A stretch of DNA of 64,000 bases from Pectinatus frisingensis (GTDB lineage: Bacteria; Bacillota; Negativicutes; Selenomonadales; Selenomonadaceae). The notes below the pieces were generated by a model. The model was not told where the DNA came from. It was given only the letters and a program-made list of their open reading frames with translations, and ran no database searches. Positions 26,597-35,724 of this stretch are shown here, in pieces (within the stretch, counting starts at the first letter, position 1; every line of letters starts with the position of its first letter). A program made the translations under genes and the position numbers. Where the stretch lies: NCBI RefSeq assembly GCF_015732285.1, contig NZ_WIQU01000065.1, positions 193,525-257,524 of the forward strand, given 5' to 3'.

Positions 26597-28084
26597 ATGT
26601 TTAAATTTTTTAATAAAGAAGAGCATCCCTGCGCTGAAGCAACATCAATATTGGACGCTGTTGAGGCGATGATGAATGGTAAGAATACGGCATCATTAAA
26701 AGAAACTAAGGCTGAATATCCTATACACCAACGAATGCTGGCACAGTTTGATAAATTAATAAAAAATGAAGCACAAATGGCTGAGGCTTGTCAAAATATT
26801 TTGTCTATTGCGGCTTCACTCAGTCAATTTGACGTAAATATGAATAATACTGCAGCCAATACAGCTGATTTTGCCCAAAAGGTAGCAGAGCTTGCTGAAT
26901 CGAATTTGGCGATTGTTGAGGAAATAACTGCTAATGTAAGTGATGTAAATAAAAATGTTTCCGATACCTCGAGTAAAATGGATGATTTAGCAAATAATTC
27001 ACAAAAGCTGGTTCAAAAAAATGATGAGAGCCTCAAGCAGATAAATGAAATCAGCGCATTAAAAGAAAAGGTCGTCACTGATATGCAGACGATGAAGGTG
27101 CAGATAGAAAGCCTGGGCACTTTAGCCGATAAGGTAAATGACATTCTCGATGGAGTAGCGGCTATTGCTGAACAGACTAATTTATTGGCACTTAATGCAT
27201 CTATTGAAGCAGCCCGTGCCGGTGCTGCCGGTCGGGGATTTTCCGTGGTTGCTGAAGAAATACGCAAACTTGCCGACAGTACGAAGGCCAACCTCAATGA
27301 TATGAGTACTTTTGTCGGTAATATCCACACAGCGGCTAATGGAAGCCGTGCCGGTATCAACAGTACACTGGATTCCACAGAGTTAATGAATCAAAAGATA
27401 GATGCAATATCTGCAACTATTAAGGAAAATGTAACTACAATGGAGAATACTATTGGTGCAGTGAATTCCTCATCTGAAATTATGGCACAGATAAAAGAAG
27501 CTGTCACCCAGGTAAATCAGGCGATGAATGTATCTGCACAGGATGCACAGAATTTAAATGATATGACGCAGGATATTAAAAATAATTCTATTGAATCAGG
27601 AAATGAAGCCGGGCAAATATCGCAGATTGATAAAGAACTGAGCAATATGGCTAGAAATATGATGCAGGCTTTAAACGGCGGCGCACATGCATTATCCAAT
27701 AAAGAGATTATTGATAAACTCTATTCAGCTAAACAGGCACATGCTAATTGGCTGGACAATCTGCGTAAGATCGTTTCTGAAATGAAATTGCATCCGATTC
27801 AGACTGACTCGCAAAGATGCGCTTTCGGACATTTTTACCATGCAATAACACTCAATCATCCCGATATAAAAGAAAAATGGCAGGCAATAGATCCGGTGCA
27901 TGAACAATTTCACAAGACTGGTGATAAGGTAATCGCTGCTGTGAAGGGGCATGATTCAGCAGCAGCCGGTAGTGCGATCAAGGAAGCGGAACAATTATCT
28001 CAGCAAATATTCAAACTGCTCGATGAGGTTATTGCTGTACTTGAACAAAAAAGTAAACTTGGTGAAGAGATATTACGCAATTAA
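26597..28084 (+). CDS. Soluble methyl-accepting chemotaxis protein with CZB zinc domain
   Basis: 495 residues with no membrane helix. Residues ~90-370 are a long coiled coil with the receptor tip [20 protein letters not shown] near residue 190. The last ~115 residues form a chemoreceptor zinc-binding domain: His in HANWLDNL, Cys in CAFGHFY, His in the ITLNHPDI stretch and HEQFH match the zinc ligands. Likely a cytoplasmic receptor that senses zinc or an oxidant acting on the zinc-thiolate. ATG 26597 is preferred to an upstream in-frame ATG because AAGGAGG lies just ahead. Confidence 0.9.
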   Translation: MFKFFNKEEHPCAEATSILDAVEAMMNGKNTASLKETKAEYPIHQRMLAQFDKLIKNEAQMAEACQNILSIAASLSQFDVNMNNTAANTADFAQKVAELAESNLAIVEEITANVSDVNKNVSDTSSKMDDLANNSQKLVQKNDESLKQINEISALKEKVVTDMQTMKVQIESLGTLADKVNDILDGVAAIAEQTNLLALNASIEAARAGAAGRGFSVVAEEIRKLADSTKANLNDMSTFVGNIHTAANGSRAGINSTLDSTELMNQKIDAISATIKENVTTMENTIGAVNSSSEIMAQIKEAVTQVNQAMNVSAQDAQNLNDMTQDIKNNSIESGNEAGQISQIDKELSNMARNMMQALNGGAHALSNKEIIDKLYSAKQAHANWLDNLRKIVSEMKLHPIQTDSQRCAFGHFYHAITLNHPDIKEKWQAIDPVHEQFHKTGDKVIAAVKGHDSAAAGSAIKEAEQLSQQIFKLLDEVIAVLEQKSKLGEEILRN

Positions 28085-28095
28085 GATATTAAGAA

Positions 28096-28232
28096 AAGGG
28101 GCTGTCATATAAAAAGCATTGACTTCATAAAGATGCAATCCGCTATCGTTGGGCCTTCATCCTTTTGAGGGTGTACAAAAAGAGGATTATTGTTCTTTAT
28201 GAATGAAAATGGTTAAGTGTGACAACCCCCTT
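28096..28232. repeat. MITE-like element, 137 bp
   Basis: The ends AAGGGGCTGTCA (28096-28107) and TGACAACCCCCTT (28220-28232) are imperfect inverted repeats of the GGGGCTGTC type seen at insertion sequence ends. A second internal pair, TTCATAAAGA (28124-28133) and TCTTTATGAA (28194-28203), continues the symmetry. There is no ORF inside. It lies between two convergent genes, so it may also act as a terminator. An origin from a transposon is inference from the ends alone. Confidence 0.5.
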
Positions 28233-28236
28233 GTTT

Positions 28237-28566
28237 TTAATCATGCATAAATCGATGGCGGCGATGATGCATATGATGATGAAAATTCATCATCCGGCGG
28301 TGTTGGGAATGCTCTTGATGACAAGATCCTTTTTTGGCCATAGTGCTGTCAGTCTCGGGGTTATGGGAAGCCGGCGGTGTGATGTCGGTTCCGCTTGAGC
28401 CAGTTGTAATGGCTCCAACCGGACAGATGGAAATGCACTTGCCGCAATTTATACATTTTTCCTGATCTATTTGGTAGAATGAGCCTGATAAAGCTATGGC
28501 ATTGGCAGGACAATGGCGGGCACATTTGCCGCAGGCGCGACAAACGGCAGTAATTGTGAATGACAT
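28237..28566 (-). CDS. 2[4Fe-4S] ferredoxin-type protein with His-rich tail
   Basis: 109 residues. Two cluster motifs, CRACGKCARHCP (residues ~9-20) and CINCGKCISICP (~38-49), fill the first 55 residues. A Ser/Pro-rich linker leads to a tail of about 30 residues with 11 His, which could bind metal. It faces the MarR gene across a shared operator region, so its expression is tied to that regulator. The nearby MarR protein is also His-rich and a Fur and a cation exporter follow, suggesting a metal- or redox-related function that I cannot specify. Confidence 0.85.
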   Translation of the reverse strand: MSFTITAVCRACGKCARHCPANAIALSGSFYQIDQEKCINCGKCISICPVGAITTGSSGTDITPPASHNPETDSTMAKKGSCHQEHSQHRRMMNFHHHMHHRRHRFMHD

Positions 28567-28593
28567 TTTTTAACACATCCTTAATATTAATAT

Positions 28594-28718
28594 AATTAGG
28601 ACCCTAATTAATATTAATATTAGGGAAATACTAAGTCAATAAAAAAATTAGGAACCTAATTATTTATTGACTAAAAAATAAACGCATGCTATAATGCAAT
28701 TAAGTTAGGAACCTAATT
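28594..28718. promoter_or_regulatory. Divergent promoters with three MarR-type operators
   Basis: Three copies of a palindrome: AATTAGGACCCTAATT (28594-28609), AATTAGGAACCTAATT (28646-28661) and AGTTAGGAACCTAATT (28703-28718). Plus-strand promoter TTGACT (28667-28672), 17 bases, TATAAT (28690-28695). Minus-strand promoter TTGACT (28639-28634), 17 bases, TAATAT (28616-28611). One operator overlaps each start point and the third lies between the two -35 elements, so one protein can close both promoters. Confidence 0.85.
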
Positions 28719-28754
28719 ACATTGAAATGATTAATAACTATAGGAGATATTATA

Positions 28755-29273
28755 ATGAATAATACTTATGAATTATCAATTGCACTGCATCGTTTAGGAC
28801 GGCAGCTGCACCGGGCTTACCATCGTGGCAACCATCATAACGGACATTATCGCGAGCAGTCACATCTATTGTTTCTCATTGCGGAAAATGATGGAATTAT
28901 TCAGCGCGATTTAGCGGAAAAAATGGATGTCAGACCATCCTCAATGACAGAAATGGTGACTAAAATGGAGACAGCAGGCCTGATTATCAGGCAGCAGGAT
29001 AAAAAGGATCAACGGATTATGCATTTGTTTTTAACAGAACAAGGTAAAGCGTCAATTATTAAATCAAGAGAAAAAGATATAAAATTAACCGATAATTTTT
29101 TTCAGGGACTTACGGAAGAAGAAGTAGGAGAGATGCTGCGTCTTACTGAAAAACTTTGTGCATATCTGGAAAGTACCACAGAAATGGAGCCGGATATTTG
29201 CATGCATCGTTCGCATGGTGGTTTTGGGCAGCGGATGAGACATATGATGGGACATCATCATCGTGATGAATAG
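28755..29273 (+). CDS. MarR family transcriptional regulator with His-rich ends
   Basis: 172 residues. Winged helix core at ~45-105 (GIIQRDLAEKMDVRPSSMTEMVTKMETAGLI, then wing with RQQDKKDQR). The N-terminal region has a YHRGNHHNGHYREQSH cluster and the C-terminal end GHHHRDE, unusual for MarR and possibly metal-binding. Good ribosome site TAGGAG. It probably represses itself and the divergent ferredoxin through the three palindromes upstream. The co-transcribed Fur-family gene starts 33 bases downstream. Confidence 0.88.
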   Translation: MNNTYELSIALHRLGRQLHRAYHRGNHHNGHYREQSHLLFLIAENDGIIQRDLAEKMDVRPSSMTEMVTKMETAGLIIRQQDKKDQRIMHLFLTEQGKASIIKSREKDIKLTDNFFQGLTEEEVGEMLRLTEKLCAYLESTTEMEPDICMHRSHGGFGQRMRHMMGHHHRDE

Positions 29274-29305
29274 TGTGGTTGTTATAAAAAAAGCAGGTTT
29301 TTGAT

Positions 29306-29788
29306 ATGAGTGAAAGTATACTTCAAAATATTTTACGACAATTAAAAAATAACGGATGTCGTTTAACTGAACAGCGGCGCATAGTCATAAAGATAATTTT
29401 AGCGCATAGGCATGATCATATGACAGTGGAATTTATTTATGACCATGCAAAATCAGTAACTAGTAATATTTCTTTGACTACTGTATATAGAGTCGTTGAT
29501 TTTCTTAAGCAGAATAATTTTATCCGCAAAGTATATGCTGAGGATGAACGTTATTTTTATGAGTTCATTAATCCTGATGAAATTATAGTACATCCACACT
29601 GTGTGTGCAGGAAGTGTGGTAAAACCATAAACGTGTTGGATTCTGGGATCTTGCTGCAGATAGCTGCATGCAGACAAAAAATTGCAGCTGATTACGGTTT
29701 TGCTGTCACGTCATCCAATATTGTCTATTATGGAATTTGCAAAAAATGTCTTGAAGCTCTTGATTTAGTTTCGGTTCAGGTGAGGTGA
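29306..29788 (+). CDS. Fur family metal-dependent regulator
   Basis: 160 residues. N-terminal winged helix (~10-85, GCRLTEQRRIVIKIIL and SLTTVYRVVDFLKQNN). The C-terminal dimer domain has the structural zinc Cys pairs CRKCGK (~97-102) and CKKCLE (~148-153) and the metal-site VHPHCVC. Whether it senses iron, zinc, manganese or peroxide cannot be decided. It overlaps the efflux gene downstream, so it may control metal export. Confidence 0.88.
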   Translation: MSESILQNILRQLKNNGCRLTEQRRIVIKIILAHRHDHMTVEFIYDHAKSVTSNISLTTVYRVVDFLKQNNFIRKVYAEDERYFYEFINPDEIIVHPHCVCRKCGKTINVLDSGILLQIAACRQKIAADYGFAVTSSNIVYYGICKKCLEALDLVSVQVR

Positions 29789-29793
29789 TAAGT

Positions 29794-30692
29794 TTGAATA
29801 CCTTTTTACTCAGTATTTTTCCTACTGGGATGAAACACAATAATATCGGTTTATATGTTGGATGCACAGGAATTTTGGTAAATTTTTTAATTTTTCTAAT
29901 AGAATTATCAGCCGGATTAGCAGTAAATAGTACCAGCTTAATGGCCGATTCTTTCCATAATCTTATTGATGCCGGTTTTTCGGTTGGAACAGCGGCAGCT
30001 TTTCTTCTTATTGGTAAGCCGGCAGACAACAAACATCCTTTTGGTTTTGGACGCAGTGAATATTTATTATCTTTTGCATGGGGATAGGGTTAACTGCAAT
30101 CGGGATATTTTTTGGACGGGTTTCTTTGGAGAAAATCATCGATCCTGAACCAATGCTTGTTAATGGGACTGCTATTATTACGATGATGTTAGCAATTGTT
30201 CTTAAGCTGGGATACAGCCTGCTTAACCGCAGTTGCGCTGAAAAAATTGCATCCATTGCCTTAAAGGCCAATTATTGGGAAACTATTGTTGATGTGTTTA
30301 CATTATTGACTGCCCTCGGTTCACTTGCTGCAGCAAAATTCGCTGATATTCAGCTGGATGGAATTTTGGGGATCGTAATTTCCGGAGTGATAATTTATTC
30401 TGGCGCAAAAATAATGAAAAAAGCGGCAGATGCACTGATCGGCGAGTCTCCCAATCCGGCGGTAGTCAATACTATTACCGCGAAGTTAATCAGCAATAAA
30501 TATGTCGCTGGCTGGCATAATCTTGTTGTGCATGATTACGGCTTAAATAAAATCGTAGCTTCAGTTCACGTTGAATTTCCGACAAATGTATCATTTGCCA
30601 CTGTACATCATATTATGGCAGATATCGAACGATCCCTTTATGAGTCGGGTATAGAAGTTACCATTCATCCCGATCCGATTAAGAAAACATGA
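29794..30692 (+). pseudogene. Cation diffusion facilitator (CDF) transporter broken by one frameshift
   Basis: The first part ends at 30087 and holds membrane helices 1-2 with the metal motif MADSFHNLIDAG and HPFGFGRSEYL. The second part (from 30078, one frame back) continues with helices 3-6, the KANYWETIVDVFT metal site and the C-terminal cytoplasmic domain with VHHIMADIE. Adding one G to the run GGGG at 30080-30083 restores a single frame and the normal spacing between EYL and EKII, so only a single base is missing. It could be a real inactivating mutation, phase variation or a sequencing error. TTG at 29794 follows GAGGTGAT; GTG 29785 is the alternative start. Confidence 0.82.
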
Positions 30693-30785
30693 CATGATTT
30701 TTTTGTGGCGGAAGATTATGGCGGTATTGGAAAGGATGTACTATAATTATATCAGTATAATACAAAAAATAAAGGGGATATTGGG

Positions 30786-31181
30786 ATGAGTGAAGTATTG
30801 AAGTTTTTACAGAAAAATAAGATTTTTTATCTGGCGACTACAGTAAACAATGTGCCGCATGTCAGGCCTTTGGGGTTTATTATGGAATATAATGGTAAAC
30901 TTACATTCTGTACATCAAATAAAAAAGCTATGTATAAACAACTCATAGCCAATCCCGAGGTTGAAATATGCTGTGTTGATGCTGATTATAATTTTTTGAG
31001 AATTAAGGGAAAAGCTGAATTTTGTACGAACAGTACTGTACAGCAAAAGGCGTTGCAAGTTATGCCATCCCTTGGTAATATATATTCTGTCGGAGATGGT
31101 GTTTTTGAAATATTTTCTCTGAATGAGGCAACGGCAATATTGCAGACAATGTCAGGGGAAAAACGTAGGCTGGAAATATAA
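30786..31181 (+). CDS. Pyridoxamine 5'-phosphate oxidase-like FMN-binding protein
   Basis: 131 residues, split-barrel fold. The first third, FLATTVNN-type strand followed by PHVRPLGFIMEYNGKLTFCTSNKKAMYKQL, is the signature of small PNPOx-like flavin-binding proteins. The substrate is unknown; members reduce or bind flavin, F420 or haem. AAGGGGAT precedes the ATG. A terminator follows 33 bases downstream. It is transcribed from its own short intergenic region of 93 bases. Confidence 0.8.
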   Translation: MSEVLKFLQKNKIFYLATTVNNVPHVRPLGFIMEYNGKLTFCTSNKKAMYKQLIANPEVEICCVDADYNFLRIKGKAEFCTNSTVQQKALQVMPSLGNIYSVGDGVFEIFSLNEATAILQTMSGEKRRLEI

Positions 31182-31214
31182 TCTTATAATTTATATAGTA
31201 TTGATAATTGTCAG

Positions 31215-31242
31215 GCGTATGATTTTTCATACGCTTTTTTTT
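31215..31242 (+). terminator. Intrinsic terminator
   Basis: GCGTATG / CATACGC stem with a 6-base loop followed by eight T. Confidence 0.9.
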
Positions 31243-31521
31243 GTAAAAAACGATTATAGAACTATGAAAATGGGGTAACAATATGAGAGTGTTAAATGCA
31301 GTCATTTTCATTCATTAATATATGCAATATTCTGCTTTTAAAAAAGGTGGAAAATGACGTAACGGTCTTGGGGTGCATTCTTATGGGTTCAATGCTGTTC
31401 ATGCGACAACCACAAAAAGATAAATTTAATATCACTTTTACAGTGCCATAACAAAATGTTTTTAATAGTATGTTATTTTAGTTTTAGGAACATTATTAAA
31501 CCATACTGGAAGTGATAATTT
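31243..31521 (+). other. Gene-free region ahead of the ugp-type operon
   Basis: AT-rich leader region of 279 bases. No ORF with a ribosome site is seen. It must hold the operon promoter; the only symmetry I find is a loose AGTATG / CATACT pair at about 31467-31506. Nothing else is recognised. Confidence 0.5.
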
Positions 31522-32412
31522 TTGCATTGGCGATTTTTAAATGTTTTTTCTGGTTTTAAGGAAGCAGCATTGTATTTAATACCTTCTTTATCATTATTTA
31601 TCGTATTTATTTTTTATCCATTATTGAAATCAATTAAATTAAGTATTTTTAATAGCGATTTAGTTGGCAGGGAGACTACTTTTGCCGGATTCAGCTATTA
31701 CAGCGAAATGCTCAATTCATCACAATTTTTGCATAGTTTATTGGTAACGCTGTTATTTACTTTTTATACTGTGGTTCCTGGTATATTAATAGCATTGTTT
31801 TTAGCCTGTATGGTAAATAGTGAATTAAAAGGGATAGCAATATTTCGCACGATTTTTGCATTCCCATTATCCATTGCAGTTGCCGGTGCGTCAATGATAT
31901 TTATGATGCTTTTTAATCCCAGTTCAGGTGTATTTAATTACTTTTTGCAATTGATACATCTGCCAGCGGTATTTTGGTTGTCGGATGCGCATTGGGCATT
32001 ATTGTCGGTAGCGATTATCAGTATATGGCGCAGTGTAGGATTTAATACCATTGTATTGCTGAGCGGATTGCAGGCTATTCCCGAACAAATATATGAAAGT
32101 GCCCGTATTGACGGAGCTGTTTCTTGGCGGCAGTTTATTGATATAACATTGCCGTTGTTGTCGCCAACATTATTTTTTGTGTGTATCGTATCAGTGATAA
32201 ATGCTCTGCAGACTTTTGGGGAAATTAATATTTTGACACAGGGCGGACCGATGGAAGCTACTAATGTAATCGTTTATTCGATTTATCGGGAAGCATTTTT
32301 CAATACTAATTTTGGCTATGCAAGCGCAGAATCCGTAGTTTTATTTTTACTTATCTTAATATGTACTTTATTTGAATTTTGTTTTCTGGAGAAAAAGGTG
32401 TTCTATAGATGA
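31522..32412 (+). CDS. Sugar/glycerol-phosphate ABC permease, UgpA-like
   Basis: 296 residues with six membrane helices. The EAA loop is ARIDGAVSWRQFIDITLPLLSP (20 residues and more, around 195-215), as in MalF/UgpA carbohydrate permeases. The only suitable start is TTG at 31522, with GGAAGTG seven bases ahead. It overlaps the second permease by 4 bases. With the neighbouring permease, binding protein, ATPase and glycerophosphodiesterase it looks like a UgpABCE importer for glycerol-3-phosphate or glycerophosphodiesters. Confidence 0.85.
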   Translation: MHWRFLNVFSGFKEAALYLIPSLSLFIVFIFYPLLKSIKLSIFNSDLVGRETTFAGFSYYSEMLNSSQFLHSLLVTLLFTFYTVVPGILIALFLACMVNSELKGIAIFRTIFAFPLSIAVAGASMIFMMLFNPSSGVFNYFLQLIHLPAVFWLSDAHWALLSVAIISIWRSVGFNTIVLLSGLQAIPEQIYESARIDGAVSWRQFIDITLPLLSPTLFFVCIVSVINALQTFGEINILTQGGPMEATNVIVYSIYREAFFNTNFGYASAESVVLFLLILICTLFEFCFLEKKVFYR

Positions 32413-33221
32413 AAAAAAATTGCGTGCGTTATTTGATACTGATAGTGATGGGTCTTATTATATTGGCACCGTTTTTTTATGCGGTCATAGTCAGTTTTGA
32501 GTCTGCGGAAGATACGCTGGCTTTTCCTCCGGTATTTGTTCCGGGGGAAATTTATATTAAAAGCTATCTCGAAGCATTTAGAACAGCACCGCTTGTTATT
32601 TTTATTATAAATAGTTTTGTGGTGTCACTATCGGTTACCGTCGGGCAGGTTATAACGTGCAGTCTTGCCGGATATGCATTTGCCTTTTTAGAATTTCCGT
32701 TTAAAAAAGTGTTGTTCATTATATTTTTATCGACGATGATGATACCAGCTGAAAGTATTATTATCCCTAATTATTTTACAATACGCTCATTAGGCTGGTT
32801 GGACAGTTATCAAGGGTTAGCTGTTCCTTTTATGGCATCTGCTTTTGGAACTTTTTTATTACGGCAGTATTTTCAGACCTTACCGCGGGAAATATATGAT
32901 GCGGCTAGAATCGATGGCTGTGGCAGGCTGCGATTTTTTTTAACTATGGTATTACCCTTATCGAAACCGGCTATTGCTACTTTAGCAGTATATGCCTTTT
33001 TGACAACATATAATCAGTATATGTGGCCGCTGCTGATAACGAATACAGATGGAATGCGTACGGTACAGATCGGGCTTGCTATGCTGCAGTGGGACCAGGG
33101 AATATCATGGAATACTACAATGGCCGGAATAGTAATTGTTTCGCTGCCCACAGTAATACTGCTTATTGCAGGACAAAAACAGTTAGTCAAGGGATTGACA
33201 GCAGGATCAGTAAAAGGGTGA
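32409..33221 (+). CDS. Sugar/glycerol-phosphate ABC permease, UgpE-like
   Basis: 270 residues, six membrane helices and the EAA motif YDAARIDGCGRLRFFLTMVLPL near residue 165-185. MalG/UgpE type. Conserved end of the last loop (TVQIGLAMLQWDQG) is typical for UgpE. Start overlaps the first permease stop (ATGA), with AAGGTG upstream. Pairs with the previous gene to form the membrane channel. Confidence 0.87.
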   Translation: MKKNCVRYLILIVMGLIILAPFFYAVIVSFESAEDTLAFPPVFVPGEIYIKSYLEAFRTAPLVIFIINSFVVSLSVTVGQVITCSLAGYAFAFLEFPFKKVLFIIFLSTMMIPAESIIIPNYFTIRSLGWLDSYQGLAVPFMASAFGTFLLRQYFQTLPREIYDAARIDGCGRLRFFLTMVLPLSKPAIATLAVYAFLTTYNQYMWPLLITNTDGMRTVQIGLAMLQWDQGISWNTTMAGIVIVSLPTVILLIAGQKQLVKGLTAGSVKG

Positions 33222-33241
33222 AAAGGAGAGAAATATATAAA

Positions 33242-34606
33242 ATGCAAAAAAAATCTTTATGGAAGAGGATAGCGGGACTGCTGTTATTGGGAGTAATGGT
33301 CATGTCTATTACTGGCTGCGGTGACAGCAGCAATGAAGCCGGTAAAGGTAAAGAACCTACAAAAATTGTGTTTTGGTATGCCGTAGGGGGAAAAGTAGGT
33401 GAAGCAACAAAAACGCTTGTAAAAGAATTTAATGATATGCATCCGGATATCAAAGTAGAGGCGGTTTTCCAAGGTGATTACGATTCAGCAATAAATAAAT
33501 TGAAACAGTCAATAGCATCTAAATCGACACCAAATGTAATGCAGGTATATGATATTGGTACGCGTTTCATGATTGACAGCAAGGCAGTTGTGCCTGTACA
33601 GAAATGGATAGATAAAGAAAATTTTGATACGTCGAGTTATGAAAAAAATATATTGGCTTATTATACAGTGGATAATAAATTATATTCTATGCCATTCAAT
33701 ACGTCGACACCGTTACTTTATTATAATAAAGACATGTTTAAGGCAGCGGGTCTTGATCCCGACAATCCACCGAAGACGTTTGAAGAAGTGGCGGCCGATG
33801 CTCAAAAATTAACTCAAAGAGACAGTTCCGGCAAAGTCACCAGACCGGGAATGGCTATGGCTATTTACGGGTGGTTTTTTGAACAATTTTTGGCAGAGCA
33901 GAATGCGCAGTATGCTAATAATGGAAATGGCCGCGATGCGATGGCGACTGCAGTATCATTTAATTCGCCACAAGGAGAAAAAGTACTCAACTGGTGGGCC
34001 GATATGGTGAAAAATGGCAGTGCTGTTAATATGGGACGCAAGACAGAAGATACAATGAAGGCATTTGTATCAGGACAAACTGCGATGACTATCGATTCAA
34101 CGGGCGTGTTGGGTGATATAATGGATGGCGTTAATGGCAAGTTTGAGGTAGGAACGGGATTTATGCCGCATCCAGAAGGTTCTGCCAATGGAGGCGTTAT
34201 AATAGGCGGAGCATCATTGTGGATGCTCAGCGGGCATAGCGATGCGGAAGAAAAAGCTTCATGGGAATTTATTAAATTTATGACAGCCCCCAAGCAGCAA
34301 GCTTTTTGGCATATAAAAACAGGTTATTTCCCTGTTACGACGGCAGCTTATGATGATGACGAATTAAAAAAATATGATGCTAAATATCCTCAATTCAAAA
34401 TAGCAATCGAACAGTTGCATAATACACCAATTAATCGCAGTACTCAGGGTGGATTGCTTGGTGTGTTCACTCAGGCACGGCAGGAAATTGAAAATGCGAT
34501 TGAACATGTTTTAGCCGGACAGGCTTCTTCGCAGGATGCGTTGCAAAAAGCAGCGGATACTGTTAATGATGCAGTAGCAAGATACAATTCATCAGTGGAA
34601 AAATAG
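33242..34606 (+). CDS. Extracellular solute-binding lipoprotein, UgpB-like
   Basis: 454 residues. Lipoprotein signal with the lipobox MSITGC, Cys at about residue 26. A family 1 solute-binding protein follows, with FWYAVGGKVGEATKTLVKEFN near the start and the typical substrate region GWFFEQFLAEQNAQYANNGNGR. The last feature resembles UgpB (glycerol-3-phosphate/glycerophosphocholine binder). ATG 33242 is chosen because GGAG lies upstream and it starts the signal peptide; the frame is open further back into the permease gene by chance. Confidence 0.87.
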   Translation: MQKKSLWKRIAGLLLLGVMVMSITGCGDSSNEAGKGKEPTKIVFWYAVGGKVGEATKTLVKEFNDMHPDIKVEAVFQGDYDSAINKLKQSIASKSTPNVMQVYDIGTRFMIDSKAVVPVQKWIDKENFDTSSYEKNILAYYTVDNKLYSMPFNTSTPLLYYNKDMFKAAGLDPDNPPKTFEEVAADAQKLTQRDSSGKVTRPGMAMAIYGWFFEQFLAEQNAQYANNGNGRDAMATAVSFNSPQGEKVLNWWADMVKNGSAVNMGRKTEDTMKAFVSGQTAMTIDSTGVLGDIMDGVNGKFEVGTGFMPHPEGSANGGVIIGGASLWMLSGHSDAEEKASWEFIKFMTAPKQQAFWHIKTGYFPVTTAAYDDDELKKYDAKYPQFKIAIEQLHNTPINRSTQGGLLGVFTQARQEIENAIEHVLAGQASSQDALQKAADTVNDAVARYNSSVEK

Positions 34607-34617
34607 AGGGGTATAGT

Positions 34618-35724
34618 GTGGCTACTATAAATTTTTATCAGGTTAATAAAGAATTTGGTGATTATACTGCTGTTGCACCTTTCGAGCTGACTGTCAAAAC
34701 CGGAGAGTTTTTAGTACTGGTTGGACCATCAGGGTGTGGCAAGACAACTATTTTGCGGATGTTGGCAGGGCTGGAATCACCAACTAAGGGACAAATATTT
34801 TTAGATGGTGATGACATTACTGAACTGGAACCCAAAAATCGTGATATAGCAATGGTTTTCCAAAATTATGCGTTATATCCACATATGACGGTATATAATA
34901 ATATGGCGTATGCTCTGAAGCTGCGTAAATTTAATAAAAAAAGCATAGCAGATGCAGTTAACAAAGCTGCTGCTATGCTTGATTTACAAGACCTGCTTGC
35001 AAGATATCCACGGCAGTTATCAGGCGGGCAGCAACAGCGCGTGGCATTAGGAAGAGCAATAGTTCGCCAGCCAAAGGTTTTTTTAATGGATGAACCATTG
35101 AGTAATTTAGATGCAAAACTGCGGGTGCAGACCCGCACAAGACTTATTCAGCTGCATAAAAAGTTGAAAGCAACAATAGTGTATGTGACTCATGACCAAA
35201 TTGAAGCAATGACTATGGGAACGCGTATTGTTTTAATGAAAAAGGGAGTAATTCAACAGGTAGGTGAACCCATAGAACTTTATCAAAAACCTGTCAATCG
35301 CTTTGTGGCTGCATTTATGGGAACTCCACCAATGCAGTTTTTGAACGGAGAAATCAGCCGAAAAGGCAATAACAACATATTCCAAAATGAAAACTGCCGG
35401 CTTATTTTACAGGGGGAATGTCAGTTTATCGGACGTGCCTGCATTGGAATTCGTCCTGAAGATTTGGAGTTATGCAGCGTCGAACAAAGCTGTTCAATAA
35501 GCGGTGTAATTACAATTATAGAAAATATTGGTGCTGAATCAATAGTACATTTCAATGTCGGTGATGGACAGCTGGCAATGAAACTCACTGGAATGGGAAC
35601 TGTACTGCGGGAGGGAGAAATCATAACGGTGAGACCGATTAATCTGGTTCATGTGTTTGACGAAACGACGGGAAACAGTGTGGCGCGGCTTTGTCCGCTT
35701 TGCAGCAGTCCGGATAATCACTGA
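34618..35724 (+). CDS. ABC transporter ATP-binding protein, UgpC/MsmK-like
   Basis: 368 residues. Walker A GPSGCGKT (~37-44), Q-loop FQNYALYPHMTVYNNM, signature LSGGQQQR (~135-142), Walker B VFLMDEPLSNLDA and switch His in VTHDQIEAM. A C-terminal ~120-residue TOBE/regulatory domain is present, as in MalK/UgpC. GTG start at 34618 with GAGGGG ahead. Its 3' end overlaps the convergent glycerophosphodiesterase gene by 86 bases. Confidence 0.92.
   Translation: MATINFYQVNKEFGDYTAVAPFELTVKTGEFLVLVGPSGCGKTTILRMLAGLESPTKGQIFLDGDDITELEPKNRDIAMVFQNYALYPHMTVYNNMAYALKLRKFNKKSIADAVNKAAAMLDLQDLLARYPRQLSGGQQQRVALGRAIVRQPKVFLMDEPLSNLDAKLRVQTRTRLIQLHKKLKATIVYVTHDQIEAMTMGTRIVLMKKGVIQQVGEPIELYQKPVNRFVAAFMGTPPMQFLNGEISRKGNNNIFQNENCRLILQGECQFIGRACIGIRPEDLELCSVEQSCSISGVITIIENIGAESIVHFNVGDGQLAMKLTGMGTVLREGEIITVRPINLVHVFDETTGNSVARLCPLCSSPDNH

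Noticed and set aside
30060..30095. Programmed -1 frameshift in the cation efflux gene
   Set aside because: No X-XXY-YYZ heptamer or following pseudoknot is seen; a missing G in GGGG explains the break more simply. Not excluded entirely.
33023..33241. N-terminal extension of the solute-binding protein
   Set aside because: It overlaps the permease gene in another frame; the lipoprotein signal begins at ATG 33242, which has its own ribosome site.
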